Assembly: GCA_014237855.1 (NCBI GenBank)
Contig: JABACD010000017.1
Location: forward strand, 71,977-135,976
DNA from: Planctomycetota bacterium
Lineage (GTDB): Bacteria > Planctomycetota > UBA1135 > GCA-002686595
DNA length: 64,000 nt
Reading direction: 5' to 3'
The translations under genes were made by a program, and so were the position numbers. Each line of letters opens with the position of its first letter. The first letter of the stretch is position 1. The notes below the pieces were generated by a model, which was not told where the DNA came from, searched no databases, and saw only the letters and a program-made list of their open reading frames with translations. Positions 9,347 through 19,293 of the stretch are shown here, piece after piece.

Positions 9347-11698
9347 TCACTCGTCCTCTTCTTCAATCACTGGCTCGGTGAGCAGCTGGAATCTGGGGTC
9401 CTCGCGCAGGGACGCCAGGTCCGGATCCGATCGCGCCCATTCCTTCTGCTTCTCAAGGGCTCCGGGACTGGAACGATTCTCCAGGAAGTCGGCCTCGAGA
9501 AGCTCCAGAGCCCGCTCCCTCTCGCCCAGGAGGGCAAAAGTGCAGGCCAGATTGTAGTAGCCCCGTGGAGACTCAGGCACGTCGGCGATCAGCTCACGCG
9601 CCTCCTCATCACGGCCAGAGCGTGCCCGGTAACAGGCCAGCATGATCCGCATGAAGTCATCCTGACGTAGGGCGTAGGCCCGCTCGAAGTACGCCAGGGC
9701 CGCCTCGGGATCCCTGGCCTTGACATTGGAGTTCACCGCAAGGGAGACCAGATTCTCGGAGATCTCCGCATCGACAGCATCAGCCGCTGCCCGAGCACCT
9801 CGCTCCTCGAAGTGGGAGCGCAGTCCCTCGAGGAAGTCGAGCGAGCGCTGCATGTGCTCCTCGGCCTTCTTCGCATCGCCCTCATCACTCCAGCTCCCGC
9901 CGATCAAGAGCTGCGCCTGGGCGGACAGGTGAACTGCCCAGGAGTAGTGCTGGCGCAGGCCCTCTTCCTCGATGGCATCTCCAAAGGCCTCAGCCAGCTG
10001 CCGACACTCGACGTTGCGATCCTCCCGTCTCAGGAGCTCAGCCAGCTGCAAGGCATCCGCACTCGGCTGTCGCAGGCCGAAGAAACGCTCCTCGAGGCTC
10101 TTCTCGCGGAGATCTGTACTGACCCGATGCATCGCAAACGAGACCATCGTCAGCTGGCTCTCGAGCTCGGGATCGGAGTCGATCCTGCGCAGCTGTTTCA
10201 TGCGCAGGTCATCGAACTCGCGCTTGAGGGAGAGAAACTCTCCCTGTGCCAGCCGTGCGAGAAGCCGTGAACGCCGGGGATCCACCACGGGATCGGCGAT
10301 CTCGGGTAGGAGCTCAGGGAAGGGCTCGTAGCCCGGCATTTCTCTCCGGCTGATACTGGCCAGGGCACGCCCGATGGCCCTCTTCTGCTCGAGGCAGCGA
10401 GAGGCAGGCCAGGCCTCGTGATGCCTGGCAGCGAAGACCAGCCGCGAGGGGCTCAGGGAGGCTGAGAAGAACGGGTCGAAGTTCGAGACCGAGGCCACGT
10501 CCGCTGCCTGGGCCACCAGCTGGGCCTCCAGCAGCAGCGAATGAGCTGCCCTCAGCTGGTGCAGGAGCGCCAGATCGTCCGCAGCCTTTCCCGCGGCCAG
10601 GCATCTGAAGACCTCCGTGAACTCGACCATGGCCCGATCAATCAACAGATCTCGCTGTCGCATCGCACCACGTTCACCGGAGCGCTCGAAGTGTCGTGCT
10701 ATCAATCCGTCCAGGAGGTCCGCGGCTCGCTCGAGCAGCTCACGGGCCTCTTCCGGCCGGTCGAGTGCAAGCAGTGCGTTGGCCTGGAGCATGGTCGACC
10801 GGGCGCGCCAGTTGCCGCGCCCGAAGGCATCCTCGGAGGGACTCGAACGCTCCAGCTGGCGGGCCCATGCGAGCGGCATTTCAGGAGAAATGCCACCCTC
10901 CTCGAGAGCTCGAATGACCCGTAGGTAGAGCAGCGGCCGGGTCGAGACCCCGTCCTCGGCAAACTGTGTCAGAGCACGGTCCGCGCGATCGTGTCGCTCC
11001 AGCTCCCGCAGTCTGGCCAGGAACAACTCGAGGCTCTCCTCCGCCGCTCGTCGCAGCATGGGATCGGGATCGGTGAGTCCCAGGACGATTGGGGCTCGCT
11101 CTCGAGCCAGCTCTCCCCCGCCTTCACGCTCCGCCAGACGCTTGCCATAGGCACGCAGAAAAACGGCCAGCACGTCGGCAGGCAGCACCCCGCCCTGTTC
11201 ACCAAAGGATTCGAGCACCGCTTGCTCCAGGAGCTGGCGAGCCACCTCGGAGCGCAGGTACAGACGGTCGCTGAAGAGCTTGGCCCCATGGACTCGTTCC
11301 GAGGAGTGCAGCTCTCCTAGCAACCCAAAGAGTGTTCGCGCGGCGTCACCCGACTGTTCATCCGCCAGTGACTCGAGGGCAGCCCGCCGCACGTACCCGG
11401 AGGCATCCTCAGTCGCCAGTGACCGGAGCACGCTCAAGCGCTCGAGCCCGTCTTCAAGAGACTCGAGTTCGACGGCGGACAGGTAGGCGACCAGGGACTG
11501 GCGAGCGCCGGCATCAGGGTCGGAAAGCAGGCTCAGCACCTCACGGAGGTCCTCTGGCCGGGCTTTTTCGGCCAGTTCCTCAGCCCGATCCCGACGCTCT
11601 GCCAGGGAGTCCTGGACACCCAAGGGGCCGGCCCACGCCCCCAGCAGGGGGCTGGCCAGGAGCAATGGGCTGATCGATCGGAGCACGATGAGCTTCAT
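9347..11698 (-). CDS. Secreted HEAT-like/TPR repeat protein, function unknown
   Basis: A 783-residue protein with a signal peptide (start [20 protein letters not shown]). The first half has HEAT/armadillo-like helical repeats with Asp-Pro turns ([37 protein letters not shown]). The C-terminal ~150 residues are tetratricopeptide repeats ([39 protein letters not shown]) finishing with a [14 protein letters not shown] capping phrase. There are no catalytic motifs, so it is likely a periplasmic scaffold. Its ATG overlaps the stop of the upstream regulator gene (ATGA at 11695-11698), so the two are probably translationally coupled. Confidence 0.75.
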   Translation of the reverse strand: MKLIVLRSISPLLLASPLLGAWAGPLGVQDSLAERRDRAEELAEKARPEDLREVLSLLSDPDAGARQSLVAYLSAVELESLEDGLERLSVLRSLATEDASGYVRRAALESLADEQSGDAARTLFGLLGELHSSERVHGAKLFSDRLYLRSEVARQLLEQAVLESFGEQGGVLPADVLAVFLRAYGKRLAEREGGGELARERAPIVLGLTDPDPMLRRAAEESLELFLARLRELERHDRADRALTQFAEDGVSTRPLLYLRVIRALEEGGISPEMPLAWARQLERSSPSEDAFGRGNWRARSTMLQANALLALDRPEEARELLERAADLLDGLIARHFERSGERGAMRQRDLLIDRAMVEFTEVFRCLAAGKAADDLALLHQLRAAHSLLLEAQLVAQAADVASVSNFDPFFSASLSPSRLVFAARHHEAWPASRCLEQKRAIGRALASISRREMPGYEPFPELLPEIADPVVDPRRSRLLARLAQGEFLSLKREFDDLRMKQLRRIDSDPELESQLTMVSFAMHRVSTDLREKSLEERFFGLRQPSADALQLAELLRREDRNVECRQLAEAFGDAIEEEGLRQHYSWAVHLSAQAQLLIGGSWSDEGDAKKAEEHMQRSLDFLEGLRSHFEERGARAAADAVDAEISENLVSLAVNSNVKARDPEAALAYFERAYALRQDDFMRIMLACYRARSGRDEEARELIADVPESPRGYYNLACTFALLGERERALELLEADFLENRSSPGALEKQKEWARSDPDLASLREDPRFQLLTEPVIEEEDE

Positions 11699-12702
11699 TC
11701 TGAGTCGTCTTCCTCTATCTGATCCTGCCCCTGAGAGCGTCGCCAGCGATACTCGAGGGCCCGGCGTGAGAGCCCAACCTGACGGGCTGCTCCGCTGAGA
11801 TTGCCTCTCTGTTCCTCCATGGCAACCTCGATCATGGCCAGCTCCATATCGTCCACCGAGAGGCCCTGGGCCAGGGCCCGGCTGGCCAGTAGTCTCGCCT
11901 CGCTCCGCAATTCCTGGTGAAGAAAACCGAGTTCCTCGGCCTGCACCTCTCCGTCCTCGGCCCGCCCGAGGACGAGAACCCGCTCGACCGCATTCTCCAG
12001 CTCGCGGAGATTCCCGGGCCAGCCATGGTCACGCAGCACTCCGTCTGCCTCCGGGGAGAACTCCCTGGTCTGGACCTCTCCGCGGCTGGCCGCATGCTCT
12101 GCCAGAGCCGACGTGAACTCGGACAGATCGCTCATCCGCGAGCGAAGTGGTGGCACGTCGAGAGTCACGACTGCCAGCCTGTAGTAGAGGTCCTCGCGGA
12201 ACTCCCCCGCGGCAATCCGGCTGCGGAGGTCCACAGAGGTGGTCGCCATCATGCGAAGATCCACCGGGACAGGCTGACCACCGATCGGCTCGACGACGCG
12301 CTCCTGCAGAACCCTCAGAAGCTTGACCTGCAGATCCAGACCAAGGTATTCCACGCCCTCTAGCAAGATCGCCCCCCCATCAGCATGTCGAAATCGTCCC
12401 AGTCTCGACTCATGCGCCCCCGTGAAGGAGCCCTCCTCGTGGCCGAACAGCTCGGATTCCACCAGGCTGGCTGAGAGCGCACTCAGGGTGACCTCTACCA
12501 GGGGCCTCTCAGCCCGTGGCCCCAGCTCGTGTAAGCGCCTTGCTGCGCGGCTCTTGCCGCTTCCGCTCTCGCCCTGGAGGAGAATCGTCGCCATGGAGGC
12601 AGCCAGGCGTTGAAGCTTGGACTCGAGTTCCAGCGAAGGCCCCGAGCGCCCCACCACGTACCTGGCCGCGCCAGGGCGGGAATTCTGGAGGTCGCCTGTC
12701 AT
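11695..12702 (-). CDS. Sigma-54-type AAA+ enhancer-binding regulator, Fis-family HTH, no sensor domain
   Basis: A 335-residue protein made only of the central AAA+ domain and a C-terminal Fis-type helix-turn-helix, as in PspF. Visible are Walker A GESGSGKS (44-51), the sigma-54 contact loop as GSFTGA (91-96, normally GAFTGA), the arginine-finger region FREDLYYRL (168-175), [15 protein letters not shown], and the HTH around 297-325 ([20 protein letters not shown]). The Walker B segment reads ILLEG (112-116) where the family has FLDE, so both acidic residues are altered; ATPase function is doubtful. It is coupled by a 4-base overlap to the HEAT/TPR gene. Either it is a divergent activator or it has become a DNA-binding switch. 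Confidence 0.8.
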   Translation of the reverse strand: MTGDLQNSRPGAARYVVGRSGPSLELESKLQRLAASMATILLQGESGSGKSRAARRLHELGPRAERPLVEVTLSALSASLVESELFGHEEGSFTGAHESRLGRFRHADGGAILLEGVEYLGLDLQVKLLRVLQERVVEPIGGQPVPVDLRMMATTSVDLRSRIAAGEFREDLYYRLAVVTLDVPPLRSRMSDLSEFTSALAEHAASRGEVQTREFSPEADGVLRDHGWPGNLRELENAVERVLVLGRAEDGEVQAEELGFLHQELRSEARLLASRALAQGLSVDDMELAMIEVAMEEQRGNLSGAARQVGLSRRALEYRWRRSQGQDQIEEDDSE

Positions 12703-13097
12703 GGATTTGGACGGAGGAATGCACGCATGAAGAAGGGCCCTGCTAGGAGTTCGGACTCGGATCGTCTAAATCCAGCATTTGAGAGGCCTCGAGGGCCCCC
12801 TCAGGTTGACTCGTAAGGGAGGATATATCAAACTGATCGGTCACCTGAGACCCCTGAGAGTGTCGGCGGACCCCGCTGGCACTTTAGAAAGAGGCCCGTT
12901 CCCTTCGTACACCTTCGTGCCGCGGGGAAGTGGGCTTGACGCTTTTGATCGCTGATTCGCAACCGCGCCTGCTCCTACGCGAGCGCGGCCGTCCGACCGG
13001 TACGGTCGGAGTCAACAAGAAGACGACCCCTCGACTCTCCAACCTGTCGGAAGAGAGAGGTCAACCCGAATACCACCAACCCGACCCGAACGCCCTC
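12703..13097. other. Divergent intergenic region / nusA leader (395 bp)
   Basis: This separates the minus-strand regulator from nusA and presumably holds both promoters. The frame upstream of nusA stays open from 12930 but reads like untranslated sequence, with no homology to NusA. There is no rimP gene here. A perfect hairpin lies at 12992-13010. AT-rich TTGACT at about 12807 followed by ATATATC is suggestive, but the spacing is too short for a confident promoter. Confidence 0.4.
12992..13010 (+). promoter_or_regulatory. Perfect inverted repeat in the nusA leader
   Basis: TCCGACCG-GTA-CGGTCGGA: eight paired bases around a three-base centre, about 90 bases before the nusA start. It could be an RNA hairpin or an operator in the leader of the transcription/translation operon. 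NusA autoregulates in several bacteria, but nothing here proves that. Confidence 0.35.
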
Positions 13098-14261
13098 ATG
13101 GACACCAGCAGCCTGCTCCGGATGATCGATGCCATCCACCGGGACAAGGACATACCCAAGGAGGTTCTCTTCCTCGGGCTCGAGGAGGCATTGGCCACGG
13201 GAATCCGTAAGCGCCTGGGAGTGGGAGAGGATCTCGTTGTCGCCATTGATCGCACCACTGGTGAGGTCACGATGGAAGACGATGAAGAGGAGTACGAATT
13301 CGACCTTGCCGTGCTGGGACGAATTGTTGCCCAGGCCGTCAAGCAAGGATTCAGCCAGAAGGTCAGAGAGGCCGAGCGCGATGTCCTCTACGAGGAGTAC
13401 GAGAATCGTGTGGGCCAGATCCTCAATGGAGTCGTCCAGCGATTCGAAGGTGACTACGTCGTCATCAACCTGGGACGCGTCGAGGCGCTGCTCGGTAAGG
13501 AAGACCGGGTTCGCGGCGAGACCTACTCCCCCGGCGACAGGGTACGAGCACTGCTGGTTGAAGTCCGCAAGGACGGCTCTCGAGTCAAGCTCTACGTCAG
13601 CCGCACTCACCCCGATCTCGTTCGTCGGCTCTTTGACCTCGAAGTCCCCGAGATCGCTGACGAGATCATCGAGATCAAGCGCGTCGTTCGAGAGCCTGGA
13701 TACCGCACGAAGATGGCCGTCCAATCGGTCGACCCGCGTATCGATTGTATCGGTGCCTGTGTCGGTGTCCGCGGCTCACGTATCAAGGCCGTGATCGACG
13801 AATTGCGTGGCGAGCGCATCGACATCATCCGCTGGAGTGATTCTCTCGAGACCCTGATCATGAATGGTCTCAAGCCCGCGGTCATCCACATCGACAACAT
13901 CTTCCCCGACATCGAGAATCGCCGTGCGATCGTGATCGTTGACGAAGATCAGCAGTCCCTGGCGATCGGTAAGAAGGGTCAGAACGTCCGCCTTGCCAGC
14001 AAGCTGTGCGGTTGGGAGATCGACATACAGACCCGCGAGCAATTCGAAGCCGCCACCCTGGGACAGACCCTGGGTACAGACTCGGAAGCGGGAACACCGG
14101 TGGAGATCCCGGTAGCTCCTGAGCCGATGGCCGAAGCGGTCACTGAGGCCGCACCCTCCGATCAAGACACCCTGCCCGTGGAGCCTCCGTCCCAGGAGCT
14201 TCCCTCCTCGGACGACCCGGAACTGGAGAAGCCGACGGCCGAGGCCTCAGCTGAAAGCTAG
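13098..14261 (+). CDS. nusA: Transcription termination/antitermination factor NusA
   Basis: A 388-residue protein starting MDTSSLLRMIDAIHRDK, the normal NusA N-terminus that binds RNA polymerase. The earlier in-frame start at 12930 is rejected because the added 56 residues have no family resemblance. An S1 domain (GDYVVINLGRVEALLGKED) is followed by two KH domains (IGACVGVRGSRIKAVIDELRG spans KH1; AIGKKGQNVRLASKL is KH2). It lacks the C-terminal acidic repeats of the E. coli protein and ends in a Pro/Glu-rich tail. It controls pausing and termination. First gene of nusA-infB-rbfA. Confidence 0.95.
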   Translation: MDTSSLLRMIDAIHRDKDIPKEVLFLGLEEALATGIRKRLGVGEDLVVAIDRTTGEVTMEDDEEEYEFDLAVLGRIVAQAVKQGFSQKVREAERDVLYEEYENRVGQILNGVVQRFEGDYVVINLGRVEALLGKEDRVRGETYSPGDRVRALLVEVRKDGSRVKLYVSRTHPDLVRRLFDLEVPEIADEIIEIKRVVREPGYRTKMAVQSVDPRIDCIGACVGVRGSRIKAVIDELRGERIDIIRWSDSLETLIMNGLKPAVIHIDNIFPDIENRRAIVIVDEDQQSLAIGKKGQNVRLASKLCGWEIDIQTREQFEAATLGQTLGTDSEAGTPVEIPVAPEPMAEAVTEAAPSDQDTLPVEPPSQELPSSDDPELEKPTAEASAES

Positions 14262-14357
14262 TCCCTGGCACCACACGTACATCCCCCGGGCATCAACTGC
14301 CCATCCCCACCTGTGTGGGACCACCTCATCCTCTCGAGGACAAACCAGTCAGACACG

Positions 14358-17258
14358 TTGAGTAAGAAGCGAATTCACGAACTCGCCAAGGAGTACGGCA
14401 TGAGCGGCAAGGAACTTGCCGGCAAGCTGCGTGACCTTGGATTCACACATGTACGGAGCCACATGACGGCCCTGGACGAATTCGAGGAACTCTCTGTTCA
14501 AGGCGTTCTGGAAGCTCACGGGTACTCCCGTGGAGCTGGGGGTGATAGCTCCCTCGAGGCCGCGCTCGGAAGTGGCGTCATTCGTCGCAAGAAGAAGAAG
14601 AAGAAGGCCGCGATCACTGATGATCCGACAGGCGAGGTCGACTCCCCTGCCGCGACCCAGGTGATCCCTGGAGAGCAGACAGGCTCCCCGGCTGATGGAG
14701 ATGTGACAGGGCCTGGAGGCCCTGATGAAGAGCCCGTCGACATCGAGGTCTCGACTCCGGAGGCCGAGAGCCAGCCTGTCGAGGCAATTGATGAACCCAA
14801 CAAGCCAGTCACCGCAGAGGTCGTTGAGACTGCCCCTGTGAAGGTCGGCTCCGAGGAATCGGAGGAGGAACTCCTGGTAGCTCCTGTTGAGAGGGTCGTT
14901 GACACCCCCGCGCCTGACGATGTCGCCGAGCCTGCCCCCACCGAAGAGGTCATCGAGGAAGAGGAGGAGCCCCAGGCCATTGTCGAGGAGCAGCCCAAGC
15001 CTGAAGTGACCGAGCAGAGCGCTGCTACTGAAGAGCCCGCGAACAGCGAGACCGAGGTGGCCGAGGAGGCACCTGCAGAGGAGCTCAAGGCCACCGAAGG
15101 CGTGGGTGACGAGAAGGGTGTGGGGCCCGCCGGAAAGGTGGTTGGCTTCATCGACCTGAGCAAGATCCAGGCCACTCCCAAGAAGAGTGAGTCGCGACGC
15201 CTCCGATCACGAGACGACGTCCTACCCGACGTACGCCCAACCCTTCGGCACGACTCGCGCAACAACATGCTGCGTGGAGATCGTGGCTCCCGGAACTCGC
15301 TGACGGCCGCGCAGCTTCGCGAGCGTGAAGCGGGGCGCTACAAGCGCCACCAGAGGCCCGGCGGCACTGGCGGTGGCGGAAGAGGAGGACGTGGCGGCGA
15401 TCGCGGTGGCTCCGGCCAGCGCTCACGCCAGAGCTTCGATGGTTCGCCCTACGCAGGCCAGTCCATCAAGGTCGAGCTTCCCGTGACCGTCAAGCGCCTG
15501 GCAGAGGCCATGTCCATCAAGGGCAACCAGCTGCTCAACACGGCCTTCAGAGAGCTGGGCTTCGGGGCGGTCACCATTGCCTCGACCCTGGACGAGGACA
15601 CCGCCACCCTGCTTGCACACGAGTTTGAGGTCGAGCTCGAGTTCATTCGAGAGGTCGAGGCTGAAGAAGCCTTGATCGAGGGCCTGAAGGCCAAGCGGGA
15701 TGCCATCGAGGACGAGCACCTCGAGCGCCGCAACCCGACGGTCGCCTTCCTCGGACACGTCGACCACGGCAAGACAACCCTGATCGACAAGATTCGATCC
15801 TCCACAGTCGCCGACGGAGAACACGGTGGAATCACCCAGCACATCGGCGCTTACCGCGTGACCACCGATCTTGGGCACCACGTGACGATCATCGACACCC
15901 CCGGCCACGCAGCCTTCACCGGTATGCGAGCTCGCGGTGCCGAGGCCGTCGACGTGGTCGTGCTTGTGGTGGCAGCCGATGCAGGAGTTCAGCCTCAGAC
16001 CGAAGAGGCACTCGCCCACGCACGTGCAGCCAAGGTGCCGTTCATCGTCGCGATGAACAAGATCGACCGACCTGAGGCCAATCCTCAACGGGCTCTCGAG
16101 CAGCTCTCGGGCATCGATGTCATCCCGGAGGAATGGGGTGGCGAGGTCGCCGTGATGAAGGTCAGCGGCATCACCGGAGAGGGTATCCAGGAGCTCCTCG
16201 AGCGAATTTTCCTGGAGAGCGAGATCCTGGAGCTCGAATGCCACCCGGACGGCCCCGCGTCAGGCATCGTCCTCGAGGCCGAGGTTCAGCAAGGCAAGGG
16301 AATCGTCGCCCACCTGCTGGTCCAGGACGGAACCCTGGAACGCGGTAATGTGATCCTGGCGGGCGAGGGTTATGGAAAGGTGAGGTCAATCCACAACGAC
16401 TTCGGCATCGAGATCGAGACTGCCGGACCGGCAGTCCCCATCGAGGTCTCCGGACTCTCTGCCCTTCCTGGTATTGGTGAGCCCTTCCACGTGGTCGCCA
16501 AGCTGGACGAAGCCAAGAAGGTTGCCGAGGAGCGCGCTCGCAAGAACCGTGCTGCATCGATGGCCGAGAAGCGCAAGCTCGACAACGCCTCCCTACTGCA
16601 GCAGGTCTCGGGCCCCGGCGTCTCTGAGGTCAATGTGATCGTCAGAGCAGATGTACAGGGGACCGTCGAGGTCCTCAAGAACGCCATCCAGGAGAAGATC
16701 CACGACGAGGTCGAGGCACGTGTTCTTCAGGCCGGCGTCGGAGCAGTGACGGAGAACGACATCCTGCTCGCTTCAACCTCGAATGCCCTGGTGGTTGCCT
16801 TCAATGTGGCCACGGGCACCAAGGCACGCCAGGCAGCGGAGCGCGAGGGAGTTCAGATCCGGAACTTCAACGTCCTCTACGATGTGATCGACACGATTCG
16901 AGCCCTGATGGAGGGTCGCCTGGCCCCCGAGGTCAGCGAGGAGGTCACCGGGCACGTCGAGATCAGGCGCCTGTTCCGCTCCTCCAAGGTCGGCAACATT
17001 GCAGGCTCACACGTGATCGACGGCACGATCGCACGAGACAGCCGAATTCGCCTGATGCGCGATGACTCGGTGATCTACTCCGGAACCCTGGCGTCGCTCA
17101 AGAGAGAATCAGACGACGCAAGGGAAGTCCGCGAAGGCTTCGACTGCGGACTTGTGGTGAGGAATTACAACGACATCCGCGAGGGCGACATTGTCGAGGC
17201 CTACAAGGTCATCGAGACCAAGCGAACCCTCGACTCACCGGCACGTTCGACAGAATAG
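14358..17258 (+). CDS. infB: Translation initiation factor IF-2
   Basis: I place the start at TTG 14358 because [19 protein letters not shown] is the conserved IF-2 N-terminus; a GTG at 14313 would add 15 unrelated residues. The protein is about 966 aa. A long low-complexity acidic linker and a lysine run are followed by a Gly/Arg-rich stretch ([17 protein letters not shown]), then the G domain with GHVDHGKT (466-473), DTPGH and NKID, and the C-terminal beta-barrels that bind fMet-tRNA. It delivers initiator tRNA to the 30S subunit. 96 bases separate it from nusA. Confidence 0.95.
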   Translation: MSKKRIHELAKEYGMSGKELAGKLRDLGFTHVRSHMTALDEFEELSVQGVLEAHGYSRGAGGDSSLEAALGSGVIRRKKKKKKAAITDDPTGEVDSPAATQVIPGEQTGSPADGDVTGPGGPDEEPVDIEVSTPEAESQPVEAIDEPNKPVTAEVVETAPVKVGSEESEEELLVAPVERVVDTPAPDDVAEPAPTEEVIEEEEEPQAIVEEQPKPEVTEQSAATEEPANSETEVAEEAPAEELKATEGVGDEKGVGPAGKVVGFIDLSKIQATPKKSESRRLRSRDDVLPDVRPTLRHDSRNNMLRGDRGSRNSLTAAQLREREAGRYKRHQRPGGTGGGGRGGRGGDRGGSGQRSRQSFDGSPYAGQSIKVELPVTVKRLAEAMSIKGNQLLNTAFRELGFGAVTIASTLDEDTATLLAHEFEVELEFIREVEAEEALIEGLKAKRDAIEDEHLERRNPTVAFLGHVDHGKTTLIDKIRSSTVADGEHGGITQHIGAYRVTTDLGHHVTIIDTPGHAAFTGMRARGAEAVDVVVLVVAADAGVQPQTEEALAHARAAKVPFIVAMNKIDRPEANPQRALEQLSGIDVIPEEWGGEVAVMKVSGITGEGIQELLERIFLESEILELECHPDGPASGIVLEAEVQQGKGIVAHLLVQDGTLERGNVILAGEGYGKVRSIHNDFGIEIETAGPAVPIEVSGLSALPGIGEPFHVVAKLDEAKKVAEERARKNRAASMAEKRKLDNASLLQQVSGPGVSEVNVIVRADVQGTVEVLKNAIQEKIHDEVEARVLQAGVGAVTENDILLASTSNALVVAFNVATGTKARQAAEREGVQIRNFNVLYDVIDTIRALMEGRLAPEVSEEVTGHVEIRRLFRSSKVGNIAGSHVIDGTIARDSRIRLMRDDSVIYSGTLASLKRESDDAREVREGFDCGLVVRNYNDIREGDIVEAYKVIETKRTLDSPARSTE

Positions 17259-17263
17259 GCCCC

Positions 17264-17286
17264 AGGGCCCCACCAGGAGGGGCCCT
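17264..17286 (+). other. Intercistronic hairpin between infB and rbfA
   Basis: AGGGCCCC-ACCAGGA-GGGGCCCT, an eight-pair GC-rich stem with a seven-base loop. No U-tract follows, so simple intrinsic termination is unlikely. The 3' side of the loop and the stem include an AGGAGG sequence (17275-17280) about 20 bases before the rbfA start, so the stem could partly hide a ribosome site. Confidence 0.45.
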
Positions 17287-17300
17287 AGTGGAAAGCCAGC

Positions 17301-17681
17301 ATGGCAAACCTCAGAGCCCAACAGCGCATCGAGTCGCGCATCAAGGAGCGAGCAGCCTACTGCTTGCAGTTCGAGGTCAAGGACCCGCGTTCGACCTTCG
17401 TCACGGTCACACGCGTGGAGCTCAAGCCAGACTTGAAGCAGGGCAAGATCTACTTCTCTTGCCTCGGTAGCGCCGCAGACCGACACAAGACCGAGAAGAT
17501 GCTCGCCGACGCGGCCGGCTTCATACAGAGACAGATCGCACGGGTCCTCGAGACGAGAACAGTCCCCCACCTCGCCTGGGTCTACGACGACTCCATCGAG
17601 AAGGCCTCGCAGATTGACAGCTTGATCAGCGAGGCGCGGGCGAAGGACCAGACCCTCAATCCAGGCGACGAAGAGGACTGA
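17301..17681 (+). CDS. rbfA: 30S ribosome-binding factor RbfA
   Basis: A 126-residue KH-like protein. RAQQRIESRIKERAAYCL is the N-terminal helix, DPRSTFVTVTRVELKPDLK is the hallmark strand pair with the D-P-R kink, and VPHLAWVYDDSIEKASQI is the family C-terminus. It assists maturation of the 5' end of 16S rRNA in late 30S assembly. It is the last gene of the operon; the next gene, cysS, converges 17 bases later, so the truB that commonly follows rbfA is missing here. Confidence 0.93.
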   Translation: MANLRAQQRIESRIKERAAYCLQFEVKDPRSTFVTVTRVELKPDLKQGKIYFSCLGSAADRHKTEKMLADAAGFIQRQIARVLETRTVPHLAWVYDDSIEKASQIDSLISEARAKDQTLNPGDEED

Positions 17682-17698
17682 GTACCGCGACCGGCTGC

Positions 17699-19117
17699 CT
17701 ACTTGCGCCGCCAGACCGTCTTGCCGTCCTTGTCCTCCAGCAGGATCCCGCGCTCTAGCAGTGTGTCGCGTATCTCGTCTGAACGGGCCCAGTCCTTGGC
17801 CTGGCGAGCCGCCTCCCGCTCGTCGATCAGGGTCTGAATCTCGGAGTCGATTGACTCCTCCTCCAGGTCGAGCACTCCCAGGGCAAGCTCGACTCGCTCG
17901 AGGAAGCTCAGTCCGGCGCCGGCAGTCTCACGCCCCAGGCGGTTCTGGACGGCGTGATCACGGAGGGTGAACAGGGCTGCCAGGGCCTGAGGAGTATTGA
18001 GGTCGTCGTTCATGGCCTCGACGAATTCGCCTCTGGCCGTCTCCAGCAGCTCTGCCCCGGCGCCGTCCTCGGTCGCCCCTTCATCGCCAGCAGCGATGCG
18101 TCGCAGGCGCGTCACGAGATCATCCAGCTTCTCCAGAGCCTTCTGGGACTCGGCCATGATGTCCCACGTGAAGTTCAATGGCTGCCGGTAGTGCCCCCGC
18201 ATCAATGTGTATCGCAATACCCGCGGCTCGAAGCCGCGCTCCACGATGTCATCGAGATTGTAGACGTTACCCAGGGACTTCCCCATCTTGCCGCCGTCCA
18301 CCTGAAGGAACTTGGCGTGCATCCAGTAGGTAGCAAATGGCTCCCCTGTGAATGCTTCCGTCTGGGCTATCTCACACTCATGGTGGGGAAAGACATTGTC
18401 TTCACCACCGGTGTGGATATCGATCTTGTCGCCGAGATGCTTGCGAGCCATTGCCGAGCACTCGATGTGCCAACCGGGAAAGCCATCCGCGCCGAACTGA
18501 CTATCCCACTTCATCAGGTGCTGTGGGTCGCTCTTCCAGAGGGCGAAGTCAGCCGGAGAGCGCTTCTCTGCGATGACCTCGATGCGTGCACCGGCGTCCA
18601 GGTCCTCCACGCGGTTTCCCGAGAGCCTTCCGTAACGCTCGAACTTGGCGACCTCGAAGTAGACGTTGTCACCTGCCCGGTAGGCGTAGCCCTTGTCGAT
18701 CAACCCATCGATGATCTCGAGCATCTCGGGGATGTGCTCGGTAGCCCTCGGATAGACATTCGCCGGCATGAAGTTCAGCCGCGCGAGATCATCGAAGAAC
18801 GTCGCCGTGATCTCCTGGCTGATCTTCCAGGGATCCTTGCCCTCTCGGCGCGCCTGAGCCTCGAGCTTGTCCTCGCCCTCATCGGCATCGTTCACCAGGT
18901 GCCCCACGTCGGTGATGTTCATCACCTGATTGACCTGGAAGCCCTCGTGCTGGAGCCAGCGCCTGAGCACGTCGGCGAAGATGAAGGAACGCAGGTTTCC
19001 AATGTGGACCCGGCTGTATACCGTCGGACCGCAGTTGTACAGGCGTACCTTGCCGGGCTCCAGGGGCTCGAAGTCTTCCTTGCGCTTGCTGAGGGTGCTG
19101 TAGATCTTGAAGGCCAT
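17699..19117 (-). CDS. cysS: Cysteinyl-tRNA synthetase
   Basis: A 472-residue class I synthetase starting [10 protein letters not shown] at 19117; the open frame extends to 19174, but the extra residues are not conserved. HIGN at 38-41 is the HIGH motif, Cys29 in LYNCGPTVY is the first zinc ligand that reads the cysteine thiol, [10 protein letters not shown] and [11 protein letters not shown] carry further ligands, and KMGKS is the KMSKS loop. It attaches cysteine to tRNA-Cys in the cytosol. It is convergent with rbfA and divergent from the kinase gene. Confidence 0.97.
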   Translation of the reverse strand: MAFKIYSTLSKRKEDFEPLEPGKVRLYNCGPTVYSRVHIGNLRSFIFADVLRRWLQHEGFQVNQVMNITDVGHLVNDADEGEDKLEAQARREGKDPWKISQEITATFFDDLARLNFMPANVYPRATEHIPEMLEIIDGLIDKGYAYRAGDNVYFEVAKFERYGRLSGNRVEDLDAGARIEVIAEKRSPADFALWKSDPQHLMKWDSQFGADGFPGWHIECSAMARKHLGDKIDIHTGGEDNVFPHHECEIAQTEAFTGEPFATYWMHAKFLQVDGGKMGKSLGNVYNLDDIVERGFEPRVLRYTLMRGHYRQPLNFTWDIMAESQKALEKLDDLVTRLRRIAAGDEGATEDGAGAELLETARGEFVEAMNDDLNTPQALAALFTLRDHAVQNRLGRETAGAGLSFLERVELALGVLDLEEESIDSEIQTLIDEREAARQAKDWARSDEIRDTLLERGILLEDKDGKTVWRRK

Positions 19118-19293
19118 GGCGATGATTAGGGGGTGACGACCTGGAGGGTAGCCGGGGCCTACCCCGATGCCCAAGGATAAGGTGGGCGAGCCCTGGAAAC
19201 TTCACGGTCTTTGCACCACGAATCCACGCTGACCACTCGGAACGTGGACAGCAATTTGCGATCTTGGCCGGAGAAAGATCACGGGCCATCCAG

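Noticed and set aside
12930..13097. N-terminal extension of NusA
   Set aside because: The sequence is not similar to NusA; the conserved start is at 13098.
17954..19129. Long plus-strand frame (391 codons) opposite cysS
   Set aside because: It is a shadow of cysS in this high-GC sequence; the minus frame carries all synthetase motifs.
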